A program made the translations under genes and the position numbers. This document shows, in pieces, positions 27,570-35,591 of a DNA stretch of 64,000 nt. Position 1 is the first letter of the stretch; every line of letters begins with the position of its first letter. A model generated the notes under the pieces. The model did no database searches and was not told the origin of the DNA. It saw only the letters and a list, made by a program, of their open reading frames with translations. The stretch is from an uncultured Lachnospiraceae bacterium. Lineage in GTDB: Bacteria > Bacillota > Clostridia > Lachnospirales > Lachnospiraceae. The DNA is taken from NCBI GenBank assembly GCA_902789735.1, contig CADAOZ010000008.1, positions 1 to 64,000 of the forward strand, read 5' to 3'.

Positions 27570-28541
27570 TTACTTGATAACTTTCAGTGACTGGCGGTCT
27601 GCGAAGATCGCTACGAATACCAGGAATACAACACCCTGGATCAGCTGCTGGATCTGTACTGACATACCCATCATCTGCAGTCCGTTCTGTAATACTACGT
27701 AAAGCATCGAACCGACAATGATATTGGAGAAGCGGACCTTGGCACCGCCCGAGATGGGCATGCCGCCCAGTACCAGAGCGATCAGGATCTGGGTCTCCAG
27801 CTGGTTGCCGGCGTTTGCGGTAGCGGAGCCGTTCTTGGCGACGTTCAGGAAAGCTGCCAGGCCAGTGATGGCGCCGGAGAGGACGTAGATCAGGAATTTC
27901 ATTCTGTCGGTACGGATACCCGCGAACATGGCTGCCTTTTCACCGGCGCCGATGGCCTTCAGATACATACCGAATTTTGTAAAGCGGAAGATCACAAAAC
28001 CGATGACCAGAACGATCAATGTAAGCGTCAGCTTGAAGGGCATGTTGTCAAAGTCATAGACCTTCATGCTGGCCGCGACAGGGGCATCAGAAGCAAGATA
28101 CTTGATGACGCCTCGGAACAGGAACATGGAGCAGATCGTAACGATGAAGGATTTGATCTTCCTGTTCACATAGAAGAATCCGTTGAAAGCGCCGATGACT
28201 GCGCCTGTCAGGATACCGCCCAGGATGGCCAGGACGATATTGTACTTGGACAGCATACATACGGCAATGGAAGCCATACCCATGATGGAGCCCTGGGAAA
28301 AGTCCAGGCCGCCCATTGTCATGATGAAGAACACGCCCATCGCGCTGATCACGGTTACATATACCTGGGAAAGAAGCAGGTTCTTACTTTTGACCATGCC
28401 GCCGCCTGTCAGAATGTTGAACAGGAGGAAGATACCGACCAGTCCCACGACCGGAAGGATGCTTCTGATCATGTTCATTCTGGAAGCCTTTGCCAGCTGC
28501 GCTTCTTTTGATTCATTTTTTACTGCTGTATTCTCTGCCAT
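27570..28541 (-). CDS. sugar ABC transporter permease, second of two
   Basis: A 323-residue membrane protein of the RbsC/AraH permease family, with eight or more hydrophobic segments and the family loop around GGLDFSQGSIMGMAS and ALVLGGMPISGG, where the ATPase couples. ATG 28541 follows AAGGAGG. Its gene sits 10 bases after the ATPase gene, and a different permease precedes the ATPase, so the transporter probably uses a permease heterodimer. Substrate is inferred to be arabinose from araA downstream. Confidence 0.92.
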   Translation of the reverse strand: MAENTAVKNESKEAQLAKASRMNMIRSILPVVGLVGIFLLFNILTGGGMVKSKNLLLSQVYVTVISAMGVFFIMTMGGLDFSQGSIMGMASIAVCMLSKYNIVLAILGGILTGAVIGAFNGFFYVNRKIKSFIVTICSMFLFRGVIKYLASDAPVAASMKVYDFDNMPFKLTLTLIVLVIGFVIFRFTKFGMYLKAIGAGEKAAMFAGIRTDRMKFLIYVLSGAITGLAAFLNVAKNGSATANAGNQLETQILIALVLGGMPISGGAKVRFSNIIVGSMLYVVLQNGLQMMGMSVQIQQLIQGVVFLVFVAIFADRQSLKVIK

Positions 28542-28551
28542 GGCTTCCTCC

Positions 28552-30051
28552 TTATACCATCTTGGAAATGAGCAGGTTCTCATTCAGTTCAGGACTGCGG
28601 TCCAGCTCACCGTTGAGCTCGCCGTCCTTCATGATGAGGATCCTGTCGCACATACCGATCAGTTCCATCAGCTCTTCGGAAATCATGATGATCGATTTGC
28701 CGTTCTTGCGCATCTGGTCCATCAGCTGGTAAATGTCCTGCTTGACCTTGATATCGATGCCTCGTGTAGGGGAATCCAGTACGACGATATCGGAGTCCTT
28801 GCCGATCCATCTGGCCAGAACGACCTTCTGCTTGTTGCCGCCCGACAGGTCGGAAACGAACTGGTCTGTGTTGACCATCTTGACGGACATCTCGACCGCG
28901 AATTTGTTGGCGAACTCTTTCAGCTTCTTATCGCTGAGCAGGTGGGCGCTGTTGGCCAGGTCATCCAGGGAAGGAAGGACGATGTTGTCGCCGATGCTCT
29001 GGTTCATGACGATGGACTCATTGTCACGGTCCTTGGAGGTATAGGCGATGCTGTGCTTAATGGCTGTAGGGATATCGTTGATCTGGGTTCCGTCTGCCAG
29101 GGTAACGCTGCCTTCTCTGTCATAGGAGGCACCGAAGATGGCCTTGCCGATCTCATGCATGCCGGACTCGGACAGTCCGCCGAAGCCCAGGATCTCACCC
29201 TTGTGCAGATCGAAATTCACGTTTTTGATCAGGCCGGGCACGGTCACGTTCTTAACGGAGAGGACGACTTCATCCGAAATCTTCTCGCCGTAATCGGCAC
29301 GGTAGTAAGCGCCGGAGACCTCACGGCCGACCATCAGTTTCTTGAGTCCGTCCTCATCCACGTCCGCGCTCTTGATGGTGTCGATATAGACGCCGTCACG
29401 AAGGATGGTGATGGTATCGGACTTGTCCAGGATTTCCGGCAGATCGTGGGAAATAAAGATAACGGTATTGCCCTCCGCCCGGATCCTGTTCATATGCTTG
29501 TATAATTCTTCACGGCCTTCCTGGGAAAGGGCGGTCGTGGTTTCGTCGATGACAACAATCTTGGGATTGAAATAGGTAGCCTTGACGATCTCTACCAGTT
29601 TCCTGTCCTCAAAGTTATAGTTTTCGATGGGATCGGAAGCTTTGATCTTATCGAAACCGTACTGGTGCAGCAGCTCTGTGGCTCTGCGGTTCATGGCATT
29701 GGTATTTTTAATGCCGAATTTGACGAACATATCCTCATGGCCCAGGAAAATGTTCTCCGCTACGGTCAGGCCGTCCAGGGTTCCCAGCTCCTGTACGATG
29801 ATGGAAACGCCTTCCTTGTTGGCTTCGACCTGGTTCCTGGGGTGAATCTCTTTGCCATCCAGGATAAATGTACCGCTGTCAATGCTGTAAATGCCTGTCA
29901 GCATGTTGGTCAGTGTGGACTTACCAGAACCGTTCTCTCCGATCAGGGCGTGTACTTCTCCTTTGTTAATGTTGAAGGAGACATTCTGAACCGCCTTGGT
30001 GATACCGAAGGTCTTGCATAAGTTCTGGACCTGTAATCTTACTTCACTCAT
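28552..30051 (-). CDS. sugar ABC transporter ATPase, AraG/MglA type
   Basis: A 499-residue protein with two nucleotide-binding domains, as usual for monosaccharide importers. The first has Walker A GENGSGKST and the region around DETTTAL; the second has LSGGNKQKVVLARWI with Walker B-like VVLDSPTRGID. The second Walker A is replaced by GGLSESGMHE, which is normal in this family, where one site is degenerate. ATG 30051 follows AGGAG. It overlaps nothing and lies 10 bases from each permease gene, indicating a tight operon. Confidence 0.95.
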   Translation of the reverse strand: MSEVRLQVQNLCKTFGITKAVQNVSFNINKGEVHALIGENGSGKSTLTNMLTGIYSIDSGTFILDGKEIHPRNQVEANKEGVSIIVQELGTLDGLTVAENIFLGHEDMFVKFGIKNTNAMNRRATELLHQYGFDKIKASDPIENYNFEDRKLVEIVKATYFNPKIVVIDETTTALSQEGREELYKHMNRIRAEGNTVIFISHDLPEILDKSDTITILRDGVYIDTIKSADVDEDGLKKLMVGREVSGAYYRADYGEKISDEVVLSVKNVTVPGLIKNVNFDLHKGEILGFGGLSESGMHEIGKAIFGASYDREGSVTLADGTQINDIPTAIKHSIAYTSKDRDNESIVMNQSIGDNIVLPSLDDLANSAHLLSDKKLKEFANKFAVEMSVKMVNTDQFVSDLSGGNKQKVVLARWIGKDSDIVVLDSPTRGIDIKVKQDIYQLMDQMRKNGKSIIMISEELMELIGMCDRILIMKDGELNGELDRSPELNENLLISKMV

Positions 30052-30061
30052 ATCTCGCTCC

Positions 30062-31024
30062 TTACTTAACAATTTCACCCTTCGCTACCCTGGTCGTCAG
30101 TGTGATGATGATCAGCAGCGCAAGGCCGGTGATGACGTCCTGAATGGCGGTCGGCGCACCCAGCGCGATGAATCCGTAGAAAATGATGTTGATCACGAAC
30201 TCGCCGATGATGATGGCCTGCAGCGGAATGCCGTATTTCTTGAAGGCCATGCCGAAGAAGCAGCCCATGGTAGGTACAAAGTTACGGCTCATGGAAGCCA
30301 TGCCGGTCACCGCGACCATGGAGGATCCGTAGCTGATGGTCAGGACCGCCATGATGCCCAGGAAGGCACCGCTGATAACGAAGGCCAGTACTTTGTATTT
30401 ATTAACATTAATACCCATGTTCTTGGCAACGAACTCGTTGCTGCCGATGGCGTAGGTATAAGTTCCGATTTTGGTATAGTTGAGGATCAGATAGGCTATG
30501 ATGAATGCCACGACTGCCAGGATCAGGTTGCCGGGCATCTTACCGAAAGCCATCATGTTGGTGGGAAGTGTTTCCTTACCGGAAATGATATTGGCTACGG
30601 CCTCATAGATCAGCGCCAGACCGGTGGTTACGATCATGGAAGGGATCCGAAGGGTTACGTAGAAAGTACCGTTCAACAGTCCCACGAGGGCGCCGGTGGC
30701 GGCGCAGCCCAGGATCAGGCCGGGATATCCAAGGCCGAACTGGGTGGCCAGTTTACAGCCGATGATGGCGGAAAGAACGATGTTTGCGCCGATGGAGAAA
30801 TCGAACATTCCCATGACCATGACAAAGTAAAATCCTACCGCGCCAACTGCTGCGATCAGGCTGGCCTCAAGGTAGCTGAGCATATTAGAGGGTGATCCGA
30901 AATTAGAAGGTGTTGCAATCTTGAACACCAGCCAGGAAAGGACGACCAGAAGCGCCAGGATGATATACCCCTTGACAGTTCCGGAAAGCTTTTTTCCTGC
31001 AGAAGCTGTATTAGATGATCCCAT
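30062..31024 (-). CDS. sugar ABC transporter permease, first of two
   Basis: A 320-residue integral membrane protein of the RbsC/AraH type, with hydrophobic helices throughout and the family segments MGMFDFSIGANIVLSAI and the coupling loop near ASMSRNFVPTMGC. The ATG follows AAAGGAG. It comes after the binding-protein gene, from which it is separated by a stable hairpin (31048-31075), an arrangement that usually allows more binding protein than permease to be made. Confidence 0.92.
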   Translation of the reverse strand: MGSSNTASAGKKLSGTVKGYIILALLVVLSWLVFKIATPSNFGSPSNMLSYLEASLIAAVGAVGFYFVMVMGMFDFSIGANIVLSAIIGCKLATQFGLGYPGLILGCAATGALVGLLNGTFYVTLRIPSMIVTTGLALIYEAVANIISGKETLPTNMMAFGKMPGNLILAVVAFIIAYLILNYTKIGTYTYAIGSNEFVAKNMGINVNKYKVLAFVISGAFLGIMAVLTISYGSSMVAVTGMASMSRNFVPTMGCFFGMAFKKYGIPLQAIIIGEFVINIIFYGFIALGAPTAIQDVITGLALLIIITLTTRVAKGEIVK

Positions 31025-31047
31025 TGACTTTCTCCTTTGCTAAATTT

Positions 31048-31075
31048 CGGCCGGTATCGCAAGCGATACCGGCCG
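31048..31075 (-). other. intercistronic hairpin after the binding-protein gene
   Basis: A perfect 12-bp GC-rich stem (31048-31059 with 31064-31075) with a CAAG loop. On the minus strand it is followed by AAATTTAGC, not a U-run. It probably protects the upstream binding-protein message or acts as a leaky terminator. Confidence 0.6.
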
Positions 31076-31135
31076 GAATCACTTATGCGTATGCATTTGT
31101 GATCATGATTGCTTATTTACAGTCTGCTGCTTGGT

Positions 31136-32323
31136 TTACTGTCCTGCACGTGCAGCGGCATCCTCGATGGAAAGCTTCTGAGCGGCTGCCTTGAGGTCAT
31201 CAATGTTCATGGCTGCCATCTCGACCAGTTCTTCATCGGTGTAAGGAAGCTGATCTACGAAGTACTTCTGATAGTCAGCATAGTCTTCTGCGGATGCAAC
31301 ATACAGATAAGGGAATTCAACGTTCTCGAACTTGCCGCCGAGGTCTGTGTAGGTGTCGCTGCCCTTGATGGCGTTGTAGACCATCATGAATGCGAACAGA
31401 GGATCGCAGTAGTGGCCGCCGGACTCACCTGCTACGGGGTCGTTCTCGTCTGCCAGTCTGTCGCCCAGGTCGGGAAGGAAGTCGGTGGAAACGATGTCGA
31501 TGTCAGCGCCCTTGCCTGCTTTGGTAACAGCTGCGATCGCGCCCTGAAGAGGGTCACCGCCGCCGCCTGCGGGGATGATTGCGTCGAGGTTGGCATCTGC
31601 AGCCATCAGAGCGTCAGCAGCCTTCGCGCCGCCTTCTGCGGTTGTGCCTGCGTACTGGGGCTCGGAAAGAGTAACCTGGTCGTCTGCGTGTGCAGCGTTC
31701 CACTCTTCTACGCCGGCCTTGTAGCCTTCCCATCTGCCAAGCCATGTAGCATCACCCTGCTCCCAGCCGATCAGACCGATGTTTCTGTCGCCCTTGTCGA
31801 TCAGCATCTGAACAAGCTGTTTGCCGTTCTCGGGCTCATTCTCATGAACGGCACCGATGTAGTAAGGAGAATCAACGGCTGCCTGATAGATCTCAGGGCT
31901 GTTCTCTTCGCTGATGATACGGAAGAACTGTGCCAGATATACGCCGTTGTCGTTACAGGTCTTGATGGCGGATGCCATTTCGGTATCGGAGGAGTTGCAG
32001 ATGATAATACCCTGGCAGCCTGCGGAAGCCAGTGTCTCAACAGAAGCGGTAACCTTCTCGGATACGTGACCCTGGTCTACGTACTGGATCTCTACGCCAA
32101 GAGCATCGGCGGCTTCGTCCAGGATCAGTTTGCACTGGGAACCGAGAACGTCTGTGGAAGACCAGATGGAAACGCCGATCTTGATCTTGCCGTCAGCAGC
32201 GGGAGCTGCCGCTTCGCCTGTGCCGGCGTTGGCAGCGGGAGCTGCGGAGGATCCGCCGCAGCCGATCAGTGTGCCGGCCGCAAGGGTGGTGGTTAATAAT
32301 AAGCTGAGTAATTTCTTTTTCAT
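31136..32323 (-). CDS. sugar-binding lipoprotein, probable arabinose
   Basis: The 395-residue protein has a lipoprotein signal (MKKKLLSLLLTTTLAAGTLI, then Cys in the lipobox) and an Ala/Gly linker, then a type I periplasmic-binding fold starting KIKIGVSIWSSTDVLGSQ with a hinge near IPAGGGGDPLQGAI. As a Gram-positive binding protein it is membrane-anchored and delivers sugar to the permeases. ATG 32323 follows GGGAGG. It is the first gene of the transporter-araA operon, downstream of a TTGACA promoter and a TGTACA operator. L-Arabinose as ligand is inferred from context. Confidence 0.92.
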   Translation of the reverse strand: MKKKLLSLLLTTTLAAGTLIGCGGSSAAPAANAGTGEAAAPAADGKIKIGVSIWSSTDVLGSQCKLILDEAADALGVEIQYVDQGHVSEKVTASVETLASAGCQGIIICNSSDTEMASAIKTCNDNGVYLAQFFRIISEENSPEIYQAAVDSPYYIGAVHENEPENGKQLVQMLIDKGDRNIGLIGWEQGDATWLGRWEGYKAGVEEWNAAHADDQVTLSEPQYAGTTAEGGAKAADALMAADANLDAIIPAGGGGDPLQGAIAAVTKAGKGADIDIVSTDFLPDLGDRLADENDPVAGESGGHYCDPLFAFMMVYNAIKGSDTYTDLGGKFENVEFPYLYVASAEDYADYQKYFVDQLPYTDEELVEMAAMNIDDLKAAAQKLSIEDAAARAGQ

Positions 32324-32350
32324 GTTGCCTCCCTTATTAAAACAAACATG

Positions 32351-32376
32351 GTGTACAACTTGTATCATTTGTACAC
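32351..32376. promoter_or_regulatory. candidate AraR operator
   Basis: GTGTACAA (32351-32358) and TTGTACAC (32369-32376) form a perfect 8-bp inverted repeat with ten bases between. ATTTGTAC and GTACAA resemble half-sites of the known Bacillus AraR box. It lies just downstream of the -10 element, the expected position for repression of the transporter-araA operon. Confidence 0.6.
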
Positions 32377-32389
32377 ATTTCTTAGTACG

Positions 32390-32423
32390 ATTATAATTTA
32401 CAACTTACGATTCCGTTTGTCAA
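32390..32423 (-). promoter_or_regulatory. promoter of the arabinose transporter operon
   Basis: On the minus strand a consensus TTGACA (32423-32418) is 17 bases from TAAATT (32400-32395), with TATAAT overlapping five bases further on (32395-32390). The start codon is about 70 bases downstream and the inverted TGTACA operator lies between. Confidence 0.6.
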
Positions 32424-32487
32424 TATGCCCTATTAAATTCGGCATTTTGTCCACTGCTTAGGGTATTTTTTTGTAGGTTATGTGATA

Positions 32488-32500
32488 CGTAAACGTTTAG
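32488..32500. promoter_or_regulatory. cre-like site
   Basis: CGTAAACGTTTAG has the palindromic core GTAAACGTTTA characteristic of CcpA/LacI-family operators. It lies about 65 bases upstream of the -35 element of the sugar operon. Catabolite control is an inference from the motif. Confidence 0.4.
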
Positions 32501-32587
32501 ATGTTTCATATATGTATATGTACATTTTTGAATCAGCCTGTTTTCGAAGCAAATATATACACATTTCCGATAGAATGATAAAAAAAT

Positions 32588-32628
32588 AACGTCCAAGTCC
32601 CACCGCTGACCGGTGGGACTTGGACGTT
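32588..32628. terminator. bidirectional terminator after rnhB
   Basis: A perfect 18-bp stem (32588-32605 with 32611-32628) and five-base loop is flanked by T-runs on both strands: ATTTTTTTATC on the minus strand and TTTTTC on the plus strand. It should stop rnhB transcription before the arabinose promoter. Confidence 0.85.
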
Positions 32629-32640
32629 TTTCAGGAATCC

Positions 32641-32720
32641 TCTGTACAAATTTCCATCAGCCTGTACAACTTCGCGTCAACGTGTACAGATTCGTGTCAT
32701 TGTGTACAGATTTGTACTAA
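32641..32720. repeat. four-copy 20-bp array with TGTACA core
   Basis: Blocks starting at 32641, 32661, 32681 and 32701 are each exactly 20 bases and share NNTGTACA followed by R/C-A-TT or CTTC and a TCA/TAA end. Twenty bases is close to two helical turns, so the cores face the same side of DNA. They lie between the rnhB stop and its terminator, about 220 bases upstream of the sugar operon promoter. The last block also reads ATTTGTAC in the other direction. Confidence 0.7.
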
Positions 32721-32731
32721 TGTATATATCT

Positions 32732-33469
32732 TTACGATTCCGGCCGCCTGCCGCGGCCGCCGGACAGGATCATCGGAAAGATCCCTTCCGGATCTTCCGC
32801 CGGGCCGATTGCGGAAAGATCCGCGTAGTTTCCGATAAAGCTGCGCCTGTGGGCAGGGCAGGGCCCCAGTTCCCGCAGGGCCTGTGTATGCTGCTTTGTC
32901 CCGTAACCCTTATGTCCTGCAAAGCCGTATCCGGGATAGACGCTGTCCAGCTGTTCCATGTATCTGTCCCTGGTGACCTTGGCCAAGATACTGGCCGCCG
33001 CAATGGACAGACATTTGGCGTCCCCTTTGATAATGGGTACCTGGGGGATCTCCAGGCCGGGGATGGTCACCGCGTCATTGAGCAGGACTGACGGGACCGG
33101 CTGTAAAGCCTGTACGGCCAGCCGCATGGCTTCATAGTCCGCCTGCAGGATATTGATCCGGTCGATCCGGTCCGGTCCGATCATGACCACGGCCCAGGCC
33201 AGGGCCTCCTCCCGGATCTGGTCATAAAGCATGTCCCTTTTTTTGGGACTGAGCTTTTTGGAATCGTTGAGCCAGAGGATCTCATGGTCTGCCGGCAGGA
33301 TCACCGCACCAGCCGCCACAGGTCCGGCCAGCGGGCCTCTGCCCGCTTCATCAATACCGCAGATCAGGCCGTCTTTCCCGTACTGCCCGGCCGCTTCCTG
33401 TTCAAAGGCCCGCATGCCGGCTGCGCGCAGCTTTTCCTGTTCCAGTTTCGCTTTCTGTTTCTCTGTCAT
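32732..33469 (-). CDS. rnhB: ribonuclease HII
   Basis: Cuts RNA in RNA-DNA hybrids and at single ribonucleotides in DNA. The 245-residue protein has the type 2 RNase H acidic residues in GIDEAGRGPLAGPV (Asp, Glu), the DSKKLSPKKR motif and later SIAAASILAKVTRDRYM with the RGPLAGPV-linked third acidic group, and ends in GYGFAGHKGYGTKQH. It has a longer charged N-terminus than E. coli RnhB, normal for Firmicutes. It belongs to the lepB-rbgA-rnhB run; the usual next gene, yraN, is displaced to 22425. Confidence 0.95.
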   Translation of the reverse strand: MTEKQKAKLEQEKLRAAGMRAFEQEAAGQYGKDGLICGIDEAGRGPLAGPVAAGAVILPADHEILWLNDSKKLSPKKRDMLYDQIREEALAWAVVMIGPDRIDRINILQADYEAMRLAVQALQPVPSVLLNDAVTIPGLEIPQVPIIKGDAKCLSIAAASILAKVTRDRYMEQLDSVYPGYGFAGHKGYGTKQHTQALRELGPCPAHRRSFIGNYADLSAIGPAEDPEGIFPMILSGGRGRRPES

Positions 33470-33501
33470 AGTCTTCCTCTTTACAGGCCGCCTGTCCGCC
33501 T

Positions 33502-34023
33502 CTATTGGACGGGCCCGATGGCGTACAGGGGGTAGATCCGGAAGATGACCCTGCCTATGATGTCCTCCCGCCGGATGTTGCCCACATCGGAGTAGCGGCT
33601 GTCCTTGCTGATATTGCGGTTGTCTCCCAGGACAAAGTACTCGTCCTCTCCCAGGGTGATCTCCTCTTCCGCCAGGCCCGCGTATTCGATGGGCTCCAGA
33701 CCGTAATGCTCCTCCAGGAGCTCCCCGTTGATATAAATGTTCCCGTCCGTGTCGATCCGGACCGTCTCGCCCGGCAGGCCGACGATCCTTTTAATATAGT
33801 AGGCACCTTCTTCATATTCATAAGGAAAGAAGATGATCTCAAACCGCTCCGGATCCCGGAAGCGGTAGCTGGCCTTGTCCGAGACCAGCTGGTCCCCGTC
33901 CGCCAGGGCAGGCAGCATGGAGTTGCCCTCTACAATGGTACGCTGCCCTATATAGCGGATAAAAAAGACCGAAAACAAAATAACGGCAAGAAAATAGGCT
34001 GTATATCCCAGTACTTTTTTCAA
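33502..34023 (-). CDS. lepB: signal peptidase I
   Basis: Membrane serine protease that removes signal peptides from exported proteins. The 173-residue chain has one N-terminal transmembrane segment (LGYTAYFLAVILFSVFF), the catalytic serine in GNSMLPAL, the catalytic lysine in YYIKRIVGLPGE, and the late LGDNRNISKDSR motif. The start is a TTG at 34023, chosen because GGAGG lies eight bases before it and because translation from there gives LKKVLGY, as expected; no ATG is suitably placed. It lies 34 bases after rbgA and 32 before rnhB. Confidence 0.94.
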   Translation of the reverse strand: MKKVLGYTAYFLAVILFSVFFIRYIGQRTIVEGNSMLPALADGDQLVSDKASYRFRDPERFEIIFFPYEYEEGAYYIKRIVGLPGETVRIDTDGNIYINGELLEEHYGLEPIEYAGLAEEEITLGEDEYFVLGDNRNISKDSRYSDVGNIRREDIIGRVIFRIYPLYAIGPVQ

Positions 34024-34057
34024 TGGTCCTGCCTCCTTGCAGATACGGGCGGATCTT

Positions 34058-34930
34058 TCAGGACTCTTCGGCGGGTACGTTCTCCAGAGAGATCCGGCCG
34101 GTCCGTCCGTTCTTATAGTCATCCAGCAGCATTTTGGAGGTCCGCTGGTAATCCGGCTCTCCTCCTTTGACCAGGAGGTTCCTGCTGACGGCAATGGCCT
34201 CCAGGAGCTGTACCATGGTCAGATCTTCCGGAAAGGTCTCTCCCTCCCGGGCGTACTTGCCCTGGACCACGCCGGGGTATTCCTTCTGCAGGTAATCCAG
34301 CAGCCAGAGGGAAAGCTCATTGATATCCAGAAGCTCCTCCCGGATGGCGCTGACCAGGGCCAGACGGATCCCCACCTGCTGATCCTCGAATTTGGGCCAG
34401 AGGATGCCGGGCGTATCCAGCAGGTCCAGGTTCTTATTAAGACGGATCCACTGTTTTCCCTTGGTAACGCCGGGCTTGTTGCCGGTTTTGGCGCTGGCCC
34501 TGCCCGCGAAAGAATTGATGAAAGTGGATTTGCCCACATTGGGGATGCCCACGACCATGGCCCGAAGAGGACGGCCCACGATGCCCCTCTTTCTGTCCCG
34601 CTCTATTTTGGCCTGACAGGCCTTCTGGACGCTGGCCCGGATCTGTTCGTTGGCCTTGCGGGTCCTGGCATCCAGGGCGACGACCTGGAAACCCTTTCCT
34701 TCATAATATTTGCAGAAAGCTTTGGTCTTTTCGGGATCGGCCAGGTCCGCCTTGCTCATGAGCATGATCCTGGACTTGCCCGCGGCCAGTCCGTCTATGT
34801 CCGGATTGCGGCTGCTCAGGGGAATCCTGGCATCCACGATCTCAATGATCAGGTCCACCAGTTTGATGTTCTCCTGCATCATCCTTTTTGCTTTTGTCAT
34901 ATGTCCGGGATACCACTGATAATCCGCCAT
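34058..34930 (-). CDS. rbgA: ribosome biogenesis GTPase RbgA (YlqF)
   Basis: Circularly permuted GTPase required for late 50S subunit assembly in Bacillus. The 290-residue protein shows the permuted order: G4 motif SKADLAD (about 59) comes before the P-loop GIPNVGKST (about 129) and DTPG. The opening QWYPGHMTKAKR is diagnostic, and the C-terminal region has the ANTAR-like helical domain. It is preceded by AGGAGG and follows rplS by 131 bases, in the standard rplS-lepB-rbgA-rnhB neighbourhood. Confidence 0.96.
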   Translation of the reverse strand: MADYQWYPGHMTKAKRMMQENIKLVDLIIEIVDARIPLSSRNPDIDGLAAGKSRIMLMSKADLADPEKTKAFCKYYEGKGFQVVALDARTRKANEQIRASVQKACQAKIERDRKRGIVGRPLRAMVVGIPNVGKSTFINSFAGRASAKTGNKPGVTKGKQWIRLNKNLDLLDTPGILWPKFEDQQVGIRLALVSAIREELLDINELSLWLLDYLQKEYPGVVQGKYAREGETFPEDLTMVQLLEAIAVSRNLLVKGGEPDYQRTSKMLLDDYKNGRTGRISLENVPAEES

Positions 34931-35024
34931 GTATACCTCCTGTCAGAATGTGGTATTACTGTATCTTCCAAAGCTGCAGCTGATTACTCTTTTATAATCC
35001 TGTTCATAATAATACATTATCAAA

Positions 35025-35050
35025 AGAGCCGCACTTTTCAGTACGGCTCT
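35025..35050 (-). terminator. terminator after rplS
   Basis: A 10-bp stem with one G-U pair (35025-35034 with 35041-35050) and six-base loop, on the minus strand followed by TTTGATAATG. It lies just past the rplS stop codon. Confidence 0.75.
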
Positions 35051-35061
35051 GCTTAATCTGA

Positions 35062-35415
35062 TTATCTGTTGTTCTTGGCTTTGACTCTTGCCTTCTTGCC
35101 GCTGAGCTGACGCAGATAGAAGAGTTTTTTCCTTCTGACCTTACCTTCTCTTACGACGGTAACGCCTTCTACGTTAGGGGAGTGCAGGGGCCATGTCTTC
35201 TCGACGCCGATACCGGAGGATTCTTTACGAACGGTAAAGGTAGTCCTTGCGCCGCCGCCCTGGATCTTGAGGACTGTGCCTTCGAAGATCTGTACTCTTT
35301 CGCGGTTGCCTTCCTTGATCCTGTTCGCGACACGTACTGTGTCACCAACGTGGAACTGGGGTACTTCAGATTTCAGCTGCTCTTTCTCGAGCTCTTTGAT
35401 GATTTCCTGGTTCAT
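35062..35415 (-). CDS. rplS: 50S ribosomal protein L19
   Basis: Bridges the 30S and 50S subunits. 117 residues, normal length. Family segments include the SH3-like core [20 protein letters not shown], the conserved [13 protein letters not shown] and a basic tail [23 protein letters not shown] site precedes the ATG. It follows trmD by 176 bases, a gap with its own promoter and a structured leader. Confidence 0.98.
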   Translation of the reverse strand: MNQEIIKELEKEQLKSEVPQFHVGDTVRVANRIKEGNRERVQIFEGTVLKIQGGGARTTFTVRKESSGIGVEKTWPLHSPNVEGVTVVREGKVRRKKLFYLRQLSGKKARVKAKNNR

Positions 35416-35591
35416 TTTGTTCTCCTTATTCTACGGATGTTCTTGCCTCTATATTGGTAAGTCCTGTGACTTAAAGGGGATTCTCATTACAATCCCGGCA
35501 GGCGTCTGTCCGGCCTGCGGCGGCAGTGGACCATCTCTAAAATATTGTAACGCAACATTGATAATTTATCACAAACCGTGTACCAATGCAA
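35416..35591 (-). promoter_or_regulatory. rplS leader, possible L19 leader element
   Basis: On the minus strand TTGCAT, 17 bases and TAAATT form a plausible promoter just after the trmD stop, followed by a leader of more than 100 bases. The leader includes a hairpin GCAGGC/GCCTGC (35498-35503 with 35513-35518). Firmicutes commonly carry an autoregulatory L19 leader at this position; I cannot confirm the consensus by eye. Confidence 0.4.

Noticed and set aside
32641-32720. CRISPR-like array
   Set aside because: The 20-base blocks are adjacent, with no separate repeats and unique spacers, and no cas gene is present. They fit operator repeats better.
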